NCBI GenBank assembly: GCA_002286855.1
Contig: NRSV01000043.1
Location: forward strand, 1 to 64,000
Direction of reading: 5' to 3'
DNA: 64,000 nt
Source of the DNA: Bipolaris cookei
Lineage: Eukaryota > Ascomycota > Dothideomycetes > Pleosporales > Pleosporaceae
Shown: positions 43,763-53,742 of the stretch, one piece after another
Position numbering within the stretch: the stretch's first letter is position 1
Layout of the letters: each line of letters starts with the position of its first letter
Translations under genes and position numbers: made by a program
Notes under the pieces: generated by a model
What the model was told of the DNA's origin: nothing
Databases searched by the model: none
The model's input: only the letters and a program-made list of their open reading frames with translations

Positions 43763-45334
43763 ATGCACTCCGCAGACTTCGCCGCCGCCCAGCAACGCAT
43801 AGCAGCCCGCCGCGCCCAGCGCGCGCTCCAGCAGCGCAACCACCATGAGCCATCGCGCCCGGCCCGCGCCCTCGCCCGCCTCCCTTTTCCCCTGGGCGCC
43901 GTCTCCTCAGCGGGATTCAGCGTTTGGGACGCGATCAAGGGCCGCTCTGGCACGCGCCCAGAGTTCCGCGTCGGCCAGGTCGATGCCGAACTCCTCGACG
44001 AGGAGCTGCTGACGCTGCTCAAGGACCAGGTCGGTGAGGGCCTCAAGTACTTTGGCTCCCATGTCACCGACAACTACTCGGCCGAGATCCTGCTGCTACT
44101 GCGTGCCGTGCTGTGGAAACTGAGCATCTGGGACCAGAATGCCAGTTATGGCGCCCATTTACAGGGGCTGCGCTACACCGACGCCCGCAGCAGTGCCCCC
44201 AATCGCCCGCCCCCGAAGCCCTGGCAGAAGATTGCCTATGGCGCCATCACCGTCGGCGGGAGATATGCGTGGACAAAGTGGGAGGAGTACCTCTTATCCA
44301 CGTCCGAAGACTACACACGACCTGAATCCGCACGCCTCAAACTGCTGGGCAGATTGAGTGAGTTGGCTGGGAATGCACACGATGTGCTCGGTCTCGCCAG
44401 CTTCCTTGTCTTCCTTGTCGATGGCCGCTATAGAACAATCACCGACCGTCTCCTCCGGTTGCGTTTGACGCCCTCGTCGCACTCCACCTCGCGCGAAGTC
44501 AGCTTCGAGTACCTCAACCGCCAACTCGTCTGGCATGCCTTCACCGAGTTTCTACTCTTCCTCCTCCCTCTTGTTGGCATATCTCGCTGGCGCCGCATCC
44601 TAAGCCGCACCTTCAAAAAACTCCGCGCAACCCTCTTTTCCCTCATGGGAAAATCCACCTCCACCGCCGCCGACGATGACGAAGCCAGAACCTCCGGTGA
44701 ACTCGGCTTCCTCCCCGAGCGTACCTGCGCAATCTGCTACCGCGACCAGAACCCCACCACCTCCACTGAAGCCGATATTATGGCTTCGTCGGCCGGTGGC
44801 GGCGGCGTCGTCGGCAGCGCAGCAACAGATATTACAAACCCCTACGAATCCACGTCCTGCGGCTGCATCTACTGCTTCGCCTGTCTCGCCCAGCGCATCG
44901 CAAACGAAGAAGGCGAAGGCTGGACGTGTCTCCGCTGCGGCGAAAATATCACCGCATGTAGACCCTGGAACGGCGATATTATCGAAGAGCAGCCGCGGTT
45001 TACGCCTGCATCATCGCATGCTGAGGAGCATGAGCGCCCTAACACTGCGAAATCTGTCGGCTTTGCGCGAGCGACTCCTGACGAGGATGATGAGAAGACG
45101 TTGCTTAAGGAGGTTGAGCCTATGCCCGAACAAGATCACAGTGATGAAGAGGGTTTACTTGGACCGTCAACGACACAAGCCCGTGCTCTTGATCTCGGCG
45201 AATCCCTCTTCACAGAGACGTCCGAGTGGGCGCGTGCCAGTGAGGCTGACAGTAGCAGTGAGGATGAGCAAAGCGAAGAGTACGATGAGGATGAGCAGGA
45301 GGAAGGCGAGGAGTTGGGGTTTTATAATCAATGA
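43763..45334 (+). CDS. PEX2: Peroxisome biogenesis factor 2 (RING E3 ligase)
   Basis: Intronless, 523 residues. The Pex2/Pex12 N-terminal domain runs from about residue 55 (RVGQVDAELLDEELLTLL, then LLLLRAVLWKLSIWDQNASYGAHLQGLRY) through several membrane segments (ASFLVFLVDGRYRTITDRLL, FTEFLLFLLPLVGI). A C-terminal RING is complete: CAICYRD, CGCIYCFACLAQRI, WTCLRCGENI. The acidic tail after the RING (EEDEQSEEYDEDEQEE) is not part of the core family. With Pex10 and Pex12 it forms the peroxisomal membrane ligase that ubiquitinates the receptor Pex5 for recycling. First in-frame ATG used; it gives a short Arg/Ala-rich leader common in fungal Pex2. Confidence 0.93.
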   Translation: MHSADFAAAQQRIAARRAQRALQQRNHHEPSRPARALARLPFPLGAVSSAGFSVWDAIKGRSGTRPEFRVGQVDAELLDEELLTLLKDQVGEGLKYFGSHVTDNYSAEILLLLRAVLWKLSIWDQNASYGAHLQGLRYTDARSSAPNRPPPKPWQKIAYGAITVGGRYAWTKWEEYLLSTSEDYTRPESARLKLLGRLSELAGNAHDVLGLASFLVFLVDGRYRTITDRLLRLRLTPSSHSTSREVSFEYLNRQLVWHAFTEFLLFLLPLVGISRWRRILSRTFKKLRATLFSLMGKSTSTAADDDEARTSGELGFLPERTCAICYRDQNPTTSTEADIMASSAGGGGVVGSAATDITNPYESTSCGCIYCFACLAQRIANEEGEGWTCLRCGENITACRPWNGDIIEEQPRFTPASSHAEEHERPNTAKSVGFARATPDEDDEKTLLKEVEPMPEQDHSDEEGLLGPSTTQARALDLGESLFTETSEWARASEADSSSEDEQSEEYDEDEQEEGEELGFYNQ

Positions 45335-45955
45335 TTCTTCCTCTCCCTTCTCCCTATTCTTCTTCCTTTCTGAGATATAGATGGCGGAATTCTGGCGGTA
45401 AAAAAAATAGGCCTACCCTTACCTCGATGTCTGTTTTTCTTCGCGATTTCACATATATATTGTATACTTTAGTTATACGATCCAGATTACACGTCACTAA
45501 TGCAAGATACCCTGATTTTGGTTATTTGGAACGTTCTCTCTTCTGACTCTTCGGGTTGACAAATGTATCTCAAATGGACCGAATTATAGTCTTCATTTCG
45601 TAATCAGCGCCCGAGGCTTTTTCTCTCTCTTTCTCTGAGACATATTCATGTACCGTCTGTATACAAACAAACATGGATAGACTACAAAGCACGTCCCTGT
45701 TTTCTTACTCGCGCCGCGTTCCATGTCTTGGGTAGAAGAGAAGAAAAGAGACAGACCCCTTTTCCCTTCACACAGTGCAATACCACCAGTAAGCTTGTCA
45801 TTCATCTTGTCTGGGTCCCCTTTCTCACGCCCCTTTGAAAGCACCTTAGTCTGTTTTTTAAAAAAAATCCATCCCCACGTGCATTCTCCTGCACTTGGGC
45901 CAAGGAAAGATCTCACGATACACCACCAAACCATCCCCCAGCTTCATGGCCCCAA
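45335..45955. other. Convergent intergenic region
   Basis: Between the 3' ends of PEX2 and the BuGZ-type gene. No gene recognised. Confidence 0.5.
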
Positions 45956-47035
45956 TCACGTCCGCATAAACTCCGCAAACCTTGGCAACGCCGCCATCTT
46001 TTCCTCAGGACTCGTCGTCTCGGCAAAGAAAATAAGCCGCTGGTTCTTGTCCTTTTTACTCTTCTTCTCCTCCTTGGGTACCGTCTCCTTGGTGACCTCG
46101 TTGATGAGATCGTCGACAGAGTTGGAAATGTCGCCATTGGACCCAGGAGGAAATGCGCCAGGCGGTGGAGCGCCGAAGCCTGGTCGAGGTGGAAGCGCGC
46201 CGGACTGGCCTGGTATGCTGCCTGGTCGTGTCGGTATAGCGGCGTTGCCGGGTGAAAAGGGTTGCGCGATGCCTTGGGGTGGGTAAGCAGGAGCGCCGGG
46301 TGGAAAGGCCACGGGAGCGCCTGGAGGGGCGCTATAGGGCGGTTGAACGACTGGCGGAGTCTAGTCAACTTGTTAGTCACATTCCCACTCTCTTCTTCTT
46401 GACAAGTACATACTGCATTCTGCACGGGCTCCACTGGCGGCGGAAGAACGCCGTTCTTGCGATCCTCTCTAAACTTGGCCGCCCTCGCCTCAATCTCCTC
46501 CAGACTCTCGTTGATCTTGGGTCTCTTATTCGGCGCAGCCTGACCATTCACATACGCCCCGCGCATCGGGTTACCAGTTAACCGCGCGCGCTCCTGCTCC
46601 TCGGCGAAATGTGCTTGTGTGACTTGTTGGTTGTGCTGCTCTATTATCTCGGCGGGCACACCCTCCATGCCGAAAATCTCGAGCTCTAGGCCCTGGCGTC
46701 CTGGGTTGGCATTCTCGACGTGTGTGAGGTTCTCTTTGTGAACCTGGTTCATGTGCACAGAGAGACCTGGTCAGTTGTTAGGGGCGAGCGAGACTTGGAA
46801 TGTTGCCACAGCATACCTCCGGCGGTGTTGAGCCGTCGCCCGCAGCGGTCGCACTTGAAGTGTTTGGCTTTTTGGTGAGAGATGAGAATCTTCAAGTCGT
46901 CAAAGTCGCGCTCGCAGTAGTAGCACCATGGTCGCTGCCGGGTTATTAATGCGTGTCTCGTGTGCAGTTCGCTCTTAATATGCTGACCTCTAGCTTCTGG
47001 TTCAGATCCGGATACCTCTTGCGCTTCTTAGTCAT
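45956..47035 (-). CDS. BuGZ/ZNF207-type C2H2 zinc finger protein
   Basis: Exons on the minus strand: 46988-47035, 46817-46934, 46414-46766, 45956-46360; introns 53, 50 and 53 bp; 307 residues. The N-terminus has two C2H2 fingers: CYYCERDFDDLKILISHQKAKH and CDRCGRRLNTAGGLSVHMNQVH, each built across splice joints. A linker FGMEGVPAEIIEQH follows, then a Pro/Gly/Ala-rich low-complexity middle and a C-terminal SPEEKMAALPRFAEF motif. This order is that of animal BuGZ/ZNF207, which binds Bub3 and microtubules and also works in splicing; fungal relatives are poorly studied. Nuclear location expected. Length and order agree with the family; the low-complexity part may drive phase separation, as in animals (inference). 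Confidence 0.88.
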
Positions 47036-47507
47036 GGTTGCGATTTGGGCGTGATAGGGTGGGCTGGGAGTAAGTTATGTATTCTATCACAATCGCGGTC
47101 GGGGACGTCGCTGAGGTGAAGCTACAGAGCTAGCCTAGCGCGTGGTGGTCCATGCGCCCGGCCTCTCGATGACTTTTCTTCACACGCATTCGCCCTCCTT
47201 GTCTCTCCAACATCACATGGGCCAGCTTCAACAACCCTCTAGGACGAGGTGAAATGTGTCGTGTTCATCGTCGTAGTTATCGCTTTTTGTAGGACGCAAC
47301 TCGCACACCAGCCACTTGGTCTACGACACCTTTACAAGTCCCTTCGGGGAGCATCCCACAGCCTCGCGTCTTGCTTGGCTGTGGTGCATGCGGCTGTACT
47401 CCAGTACGTGCATTTTTGGTTGCAAGAGCAAATAAAAAGGTCCTTCATAGTTCACACTTTACCGCTCTTCGGAGACTTTTCAACCGAGAGTGTGACTCCT
47501 TGGCTAC
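47036..47507. other. Intergenic, no gene seen
   Basis: Upstream region of the BuGZ-type gene and downstream region of the UCH remnant. Only short frames. Confidence 0.5.
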
Positions 47508-48237
47508 CTACATTTCTGCGCCTTCAACCAGGGCCATTAAGCTGAAGTTGACATTGTTGTTTTCAAGTGCTACCATGTTCCGAATGACATAAAGACACTT
47601 GCTCCCAAGAACATCTTCGTCGGTCTCAAGTATCCCAAGATCAATGGGACGTTTCCGGTCTCCATCGAGTTGGTAGAGATGTTCACTATTGGATGATTGC
47701 AGAAAAGCAACGTAGTGATAATCCACCTCGTCTTCGGAATTGACTGGCGCATCCGTATCATCCTTGGTAGCAGCGGCATATGTTTTTTCCAACTCTTCAA
47801 TATTTTCCAGCGCTTTATCTAGCTCATCGACATCATTCGTCAGACCTGAACTGAGCGCTATCCCAATAATCGAGTTAGATTCTACACCGCATCAGCCTTG
47901 CCTTCAGTACCAATCAATCCTGTCCACACGCATTGTTAATCGTCTGTTTGAAAAACACCACATCGCCGTTTTGCTTGGTGCCTTGCAAACTCTCCAGCTT
48001 TGTATCCTCATCCTTGACTCTTTTCTCGTACGCCTCTGTCGTCAGAAGTATCAGAATCAGCCCATACACTGGACTTGGTAGCATCCCAAGTAACTCTGGA
48101 TCATCAAGCAAAGCACATCGTGAAACTCCAACGACGCAGGTAGCCTTAGATTGTGCGCAAGCTCAGTGAACATTTCCGGGCTCAATTCGAGTGGGATGAA
48201 GTGCTTGCTGTACGTTTGCGCAGATTTTGCCATTTCT
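47508..48237 (-). pseudogene. Decayed ubiquitin C-terminal hydrolase (peptidase C12)
   Basis: Minus-strand pieces follow UCH order: MAKSAQTYSKHFIPLELSPEM at about 48235, LRLPASLEFHDV, then after a missing base LDDPELLGMLPSPVYGLILIL, the catalytic Cys motif QTINNACG, a broken stretch, SIIGIALSSGLTND, LENIEELEKTYAAAT, and the catalytic His region DYHYVAFLQSS with LYQLDGDRKRPIDLG (Asp). One frameshift lies near 48125 and another near 47915, where about 50 residues of the family are missing after the catalytic Cys. A UCH would cleave small adducts from ubiquitin C-termini. The intact parts read well, so decay is fairly recent. Short introns cannot explain the first frame break. Confidence 0.7.
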
Positions 48238-48886
48238 TCTGACGGTTTTTATATAGTGTTTGTAGTGCTGAGGGAGAGTGTGTTGAATCTAAATGTAGCG
48301 ATTGGGTCTTGCATGGTTACACTAGCTTTGACGAGGAAAGCTTGTTGCCTGCATCAATTGATTACGTGTAATAGTGATGGATAAAGAGGCTGCAATAAAC
48401 GCTGTAAGACGGTGCCGCTATGTTCTATTTGATTGTTGTTCTATAAAAGTAACATATCTTTCCCTGTGAAATTGATAGCTCGCTAGTCTGAACGAATACG
48501 TTACAATCTCCCTCGTCATCTCCTCGAATATCCTTTGGATATTTCATGCATTCGCTCTTTGCTCCTCATGTTGCCAGACTGTTCCTAACATATGACCATA
48601 TCCATTCTCAACTCGTTGCCTTATTGTTGACAGGCATGTGATGACACTTCATGCCAATCTCGGCGAAGCATGTGGAGAACGCCTAACCATAAGGCGCAAA
48701 TCGATCCCAGCCCAGTCATACCACACTCTTACTTAGACGCGTATACACTATTCTCATGTAAAGGCAAATGAAATCAGTGCCTAGCGGGTCCGCAAAAGAC
48801 CACACCTGACAAGCTAAATTGCTCCATCATAACACGTCAGCCCCTCTTGGCACGACTTAGTACTCGAATTACGTGTTACAAAGACT
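48238..48886. other. Intergenic, no gene seen
   Basis: AT-rich; short frames only. Confidence 0.5.
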
Positions 48887-49186
48887 CTAGGCTGCTGTCT
48901 GCTGAAGCTTGCTGCTTGTTTCCCAGTGCACGTGTTTGGAGTTGCGATCGGCAGGTGTCTCTTGTGACGATGACGTGGCATGAGCTCGGGTCTTAGCGAG
49001 AAGAATCTGGTGGTCGATCTTGCGCTCAAGCATCTCGGTAAGGCTATCAAGGCTTTTTCTGAGGCAGAAACCACCTGATTTGTTGGCTGAGGGTTGTTGT
49101 TGGGTTGTCGAGTTTGGAGGGGCAATGGGTGCGGGTTTTTGTTGAATTGCGGAGTTCGTTGCTAGGACAAGCGCTTGAGAAGCCAT
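48887..49186 (-). CDS. Small hypothetical protein
   Basis: 99 codons, no intron. Gln/Pro-rich start (AIQQKPAPIAPPNSTTQQQ), a central amphipathic segment KSLDSLTEMLERKIDHQILLAKTRAH that could be a short coiled coil, and a polar tail. No signal peptide or membrane segment. The helix-like centre and plausible ATG context support a gene, but I do not recognise a family, and an overlapping frame on the same strand (48814-49125) competes. Confidence 0.4.
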   Translation of the reverse strand: MASQALVLATNSAIQQKPAPIAPPNSTTQQQPSANKSGGFCLRKSLDSLTEMLERKIDHQILLAKTRAHATSSSQETPADRNSKHVHWETSSKLQQTAA

Positions 49187-50106
49187 ATTGAAAGCTTTGT
49201 ATAGGCGTATGTTGTAGATTTACGAAAAAGTAGTGCTCTGGATGTTGATTGAGATGCAAATGACTTGTCAGAACTGTTTGGAATGGGAGACGAAACAAGA
49301 TGTTGGGTCGGTAACGGCGTCCTTAAATAGAGCATGCTCTGTATCTTAACACTGGCCGCTCCGCCCCGGGCATCTTTGTAGTCGAGCTAACGAAAGACCA
49401 CATGCGATGGTCTGCGGCGATGCTGTTTTGTTTGCATATACGCTCATCGTGGCTGAAGGCTGCGGAACGCGCAACTGCGTATAGATTCAACCAATCGGAT
49501 CGTGACGCCTAAATCTGACTGTTAGCCCAAAAGGTTCGTAGCGCGCCCTTAATCAGTACGCTGTCAGCATCCATGCTTACCGTTGGCCAAACATTGTCGA
49601 AACCCTTTCTACGTGTAGCTGCATTTCGGTCTCCTCGGTAGCCCAAGATTTCCGTGCGTTGCAAGCCTCCGCCAAAATTTTTCAACACCCCAGACAACCA
49701 GGATGTTGTATGAAGCCATCAATCAGGAAGCTCTGTAGCATTCAGATGCACCTTTAAGCTTTCTGGCAGAATCTTATTCCATCTCAATCGAAGCCATATG
49801 AAGATATGACCTCGCATGGCAGTACAAATTAAAACTTCACAGTGTGGCATTTCCTTGCTCAATAGAGCGAGAGAACAACGGATGTAAATAGCGAGAACGT
49901 GTATCGAGAAATACTTACAGCAAAACTGAATCGTAAAATATCGGAAATGGCTATGCGCAGCGTATAAATGTCGGATCGTAAAAAGAATGCCGTGGGTCTC
50001 GAGTAGCATGATACTCTGGCCACGATCTGGCCGTATCATCACTGACATAGTCCCACTCGGACCTGCTTGTTTTCAGCTATCGCGCGCCACAAACTTTCCT
50101 CCGCAC
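49187..50106. other. Intergenic, no gene seen
   Basis: About 0.9 kb with only short frames (62 codons at 49509-49697 minus; 109 at 49719-50048 minus), none recognised. Confidence 0.45.
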
Positions 50107-51231
50107 TTACATCAGTATCAGCTCTAGTTGCAGTTTTACTTTTCGCGCTTGGACTCTGACGATCCTCGAAGCAACTTCTTCGAAGAATGGAGGCAGAGAG
50201 ATAGCTAGTGTCATCTTCTCTAGATTTGGGAAACGCGCTCTTCGTGCTCCCAGGTTGACTAGCTGTGACAAGCATTGCGCCTCATCCGAATGCATTAGGT
50301 TTCGTTCTGTAGGGTTCAGATTGCCTGTGGCAACAAGGTGGCGCAAATATAGCGTGCGCAACGAAGCTGGCATGCACGACGGACCGAGCTCCAGGCTCCT
50401 CAGCTTCTCCTCTTGACTTGACCTGTGCAGACACATTGTATCAATCTCCAGGCTCTTGAGTTGCGATTGCTTGAGAATCTCTCTCGCATCGAACGCGCCG
50501 CTGACGGCCACGTCACCCTGATAGATGTAATCATGGTTCACGTCGTTGCATTTGAAGCTGAAAGAACGGAGACTTGTCTCAAATGCATGTCTAAAAGCAT
50601 GCACTAGACACCGAAAGACTGGACCGTTGAGTGTATGTTTCCTTTCCCCCTCATAATCGCTATGGATACTCAAGCTTTTCAAGTTACGAAAAACTGCAGC
50701 AAATTTCCAAATCTCGTCGCAATCTTCCCACCAGGTCTCGGGGTCCGAAAAGGACATTTCAAGGCTGGCGATGGCCGTGTTAGCGATTCCCCAGTCGATG
50801 GGACTAGCATCATCGATTTGTCTGGCTATAACACCAGAAAGGCACAGTGTCGTCACTGATGGCAGCTGCAGTATAGGCAAAAGATCTGAAGTCTTGCAAG
50901 ACGTAAGATCTAGATCCAACTTATGCAGACCTGGGAGATGCGGAGCAAGAAGCAGCACTTCATGCGTGATGTTGCGGGATTGCTTGATATAGAGCTCCCG
51001 AGTATGTTGTGATAGTTCAGAGCAACATCCTATTGTCTGCAGGAATTGATCTTTATTTTTCTCCGATAGAAGAATAGAGCGGTACAGATATGGCTCTGTG
51101 ATGCGATGGAATTTGCGTGATACCATGGATACATTGACGAGGTCTGTATAACGGGCACCATGCCGGTCTGGTAAAGGCTTCACGGCGTCGGAAATAATGT
51201 GATCGAGAAGCTCCTCAGACAGATTGTCCAT
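50107..51231 (-). CDS. F-box-type protein with LRR-like body
   Basis: 374 residues from ATG 51231 (MDNLSEELLDHIISDAV), chosen because the F-box-like helix starts there; the frame is open 85 codons further up, but that part is polar and repeat-free. The N-terminus LSEELLDHII...LVNVSMVSRKFHRITEPYLYRSI follows the usual fungal F-box layout. The rest has irregular leucine-rich segments (LPGLHKLDLDL, LPSVTTLCLSG, FRNLKSLSIHS, LRTLYLRHL), typical of lineage-specific fungal F-box/LRR proteins. Such proteins connect targets to the SCF ubiquitin ligase through Skp1; the target here is unknown. It is divergent from a second F-box gene at 51634, with 400 bp between the starts. Confidence 0.75.
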   Translation of the reverse strand: MDNLSEELLDHIISDAVKPLPDRHGARYTDLVNVSMVSRKFHRITEPYLYRSILLSEKNKDQFLQTIGCCSELSQHTRELYIKQSRNITHEVLLLAPHLPGLHKLDLDLTSCKTSDLLPILQLPSVTTLCLSGVIARQIDDASPIDWGIANTAIASLEMSFSDPETWWEDCDEIWKFAAVFRNLKSLSIHSDYEGERKHTLNGPVFRCLVHAFRHAFETSLRSFSFKCNDVNHDYIYQGDVAVSGAFDAREILKQSQLKSLEIDTMCLHRSSQEEKLRSLELGPSCMPASLRTLYLRHLVATGNLNPTERNLMHSDEAQCLSQLVNLGARRARFPNLEKMTLAISLPPFFEEVASRIVRVQARKVKLQLELILM

Positions 51232-51633
51232 GGCGAAAGAGGGGTAATGTTGTGAAGGGATGCTCTCTTGTGAAGTAGTCAAGCGGTGGGGGTGGGGAGG
51301 TGATGTTTGATCAGCAAATCTCTTATCTGAAGTGTGGATTTTATTGGATGGGACTCTTTGCAGATGCCGAGATACTTTCGTTTTGTGGACGAGAAAATCG
51401 CTGCCAAAATTAGTATATCCTGTCGGACTGTTGGGGTGGTTGGAGGTGTTATTATGATATACAACGTGGATGTTTCTGTGTGGCAAATAGACAACTCAGG
51501 TCAGCCCTAGTAATCCGCCCTATTATAACAGCAGATATACCCCACTTTGAAACAGCTACATCTCCATTTCAACTGTCAAAGCAACGAATTTTTTTTTGCT
51601 CCTCAACAATTTTTTTCTGCACTGCAAGAACTC

Positions 51634-53244
51634 ATGCCGATCTTTAACGAACGTGACTTTCCTTTACTCCCCTCTGAGGAGGAAAGGCGTAGGCTCCTCC
51701 TTACACATGAAGTTGCGGCGGCGTTACCCTCGAGAAAACAAAAACCGCATGCGACAATCAACGACTTACCTGACGAGCTCATCCTTGATATACTGGAACA
51801 CCTGTCAGATGCAGAAACCTCCAAGAAAAAGATTACAAATGCTCTGAGCTTGGCATGCACGAGCCGTCGTCTTTACCGAGTTGCAATCGCAGAGGCTTAC
51901 GCACGGTTTGACCCACGCGACTGCAATTCCTACCTGTTCCTCCGCACCTTGATATCGAACCCACAACTGGCGGCACTCGTACAGCACGTGCAAAGAGTCA
52001 TCCCAGATGACTATTCTAATCCGCGATACGCACCAACAGCGCAGGATAAGAGGGTGATCAAAAAGGTAGTGCGGGCCCTCGACATCCGCCGTTGGAAAGA
52101 ATGGGCAGATAAATGCAACAACGGCTCTGGAAGTTACGAAATGCTGACAGGCATAATCCTACTACATTTACCAAATGTTCAAACCATCGTATATACCGGC
52201 TTTGATCGGTCTAAGTCTCACACGAACACTCCCGACTGGGTATACATGATGAACGAAGCACTCAGTTGTGAATCTAGGAAGATGCATCGCTTTGAAAATT
52301 TACAGACAGTCACGGTCCATGCAGTTGACCTACAATTGCTTAGTCTTGCACCTTTGTTCCGGCTCCAATCATTGCGCATGCTACGGCTAATAGGAATCAT
52401 GGAGTTTCACCGTACCACTTTACGACAGAACAATGCTGACTGTCTTCGAGAACTGATACATAAAGGGGGAAACAATATTGAGAACCTTTCTCTAAACGAC
52501 TATTTCTATACCAAAAGCTGTTTGGATATCCTAGTCTCATCTTCACGGCGTTTGAAGGCTTTTGAATACGCCATGTCTGTGGGCATGGTACCGTGGTTCA
52601 ATGGATCGCCTGTACCTATTCTTAATAAGCTAGCCAAAATTCTGCGACCTTATCAGATATCGCTAGAAAATCTTACGATTTACTGCGAGACGGAAATAGA
52701 AAGGACAAAGCCTGGTCAACTTCACAACCACAGCGGCCTGACGGAGTTTACATCGTTGAAAAAACTCAGTTGCCCTTTGGGTACACTGGTAGCGGAATAT
52801 GGTAAAGAGTTTGTAAACGGACTACCGTCTTCGCTGGAGATATTTCAAACGCGTGTCCGACATGATCCACACGATCGCAAATTCCTTCGTTCATTAAAAC
52901 ATATGCTGGTCGGCAGTACGACTCATACACCTAAACTGCGTGAGGTTCGGGTGTTTTTATTACGCTCTGATAAGAAACTTCTTCGCACTCGCCTTTGGAG
53001 GCACCTCTCTGAATTGGCTCTTGAGGCAGGGATCAGCTTCGGGTATGACTTGCTAGAGGATGACTTCTATGGCGGATATACAGACGATGAGGACATGTCA
53101 AATTCCTCGGATGAGATGGACATAGATAGTGATGAGTCTAGCGACGACAGCGATGACTCGAACGATGATAGCGAAGAAGATGGTAATAGCAGTGACGAGT
53201 TTGATGACTATGAAGAATTTGGTGGGATTGACGGGTATGGTTAG
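51634..53244 (+). CDS. F-box protein with acidic tail
   Basis: 536 residues from ATG 51634. An F-box is clear (about residues 43-80: INDLPDELILDILEHLSD...NALSLACTSRRLYRVAIAEAYARF). The body has weak leucine-rich segments (LFRLQSLRMLRLIGI, NIENLSLNDY, ISLENLTIYCE), and the tail is a long Asp/Ser/Glu run (MDIDSDESSDDSDDSNDDSEED). It would serve as substrate receptor of an SCF ubiquitin ligase. The frame stops at TAG 53242-53244, but 27 more in-frame codons of the same Gly/Tyr/Asp style follow to TAA 53326-53328. The DNA there reads GGT TAG TAT GGT CAG TAT, so the TAG is a repeat partner of CAG and probably a recent C-to-T change. Confidence 0.8.
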   Translation: MPIFNERDFPLLPSEEERRRLLLTHEVAAALPSRKQKPHATINDLPDELILDILEHLSDAETSKKKITNALSLACTSRRLYRVAIAEAYARFDPRDCNSYLFLRTLISNPQLAALVQHVQRVIPDDYSNPRYAPTAQDKRVIKKVVRALDIRRWKEWADKCNNGSGSYEMLTGIILLHLPNVQTIVYTGFDRSKSHTNTPDWVYMMNEALSCESRKMHRFENLQTVTVHAVDLQLLSLAPLFRLQSLRMLRLIGIMEFHRTTLRQNNADCLRELIHKGGNNIENLSLNDYFYTKSCLDILVSSSRRLKAFEYAMSVGMVPWFNGSPVPILNKLAKILRPYQISLENLTIYCETEIERTKPGQLHNHSGLTEFTSLKKLSCPLGTLVAEYGKEFVNGLPSSLEIFQTRVRHDPHDRKFLRSLKHMLVGSTTHTPKLREVRVFLLRSDKKLLRTRLWRHLSELALEAGISFGYDLLEDDFYGGYTDDEDMSNSSDEMDIDSDESSDDSDDSNDDSEEDGNSSDEFDDYEEFGGIDGYG

Positions 53245-53328
53245 TATGGTCAGTATGATGGATACGATGAGTATAATGAGTTTGACCCATTTGACTATGG
53301 AAGCAAGTTCGGAAATGATAGTGAGTAA
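53245..53328 (+). pseudogene. Probable lost tail of the F-box gene
   Basis: 27 sense codons in frame after TAG 53242-53244, reading YGQYDGYDEYNEFDPFDYG and on to TAA 53326-53328. Composition continues the acidic, aromatic tail of the preceding gene. Confidence 0.55.
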
Positions 53329-53740
53329 CATCATAACGGCAACAACAATGGAGAGGATCACGATGAACTGGCTTTTCATATGCGGTTCCAAGTCTTATTT
53401 CTTCCCAAGCATAAACTGTCCAGGTTTGAACTTTCCTTTCTAGTCTTGTTAACCCATCTCCTCTTGCACGTCGCTTAATAAAGCCCTTCGAGGAAAACGA
53501 AGTACCAGTTTCCATTTACTCGTATAAAACGCCTCAGGACATTCATACAATGTCTCAAATGCGTTACAAAACAGCCTATTATCCTTAGCCAATATCCCTG
53601 CACATTCAATCGTAGGTGCTTCAAGGCAATACAACCGCAAATCCCCAGTTCCCAGCCGACTTTCTATATCCCACGCACGCCACGTTTACAAAATTGAATG
53701 ACAGACTGCAGAAACCAGACTTCGAGTTTCAAGAATACGA
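53329..53740. other. Intergenic, no gene seen
   Basis: Between the F-box gene and pogo-like element 3. Nothing recognised. Confidence 0.5.
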
Positions 53741-53742
53741 TA

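Noticed and set aside
43411..43853. Long frames on both strands before PEX2
   Set aside because: They overlap in the GC-rich leader and Ala/Pro/Arg-rich start of PEX2; no domain.
53098..53515. Hydrophobic minus-strand frame and His-rich frame
   Set aside because: Both are the reverse of the Asp/Ser-coding repeat of the F-box gene tail.
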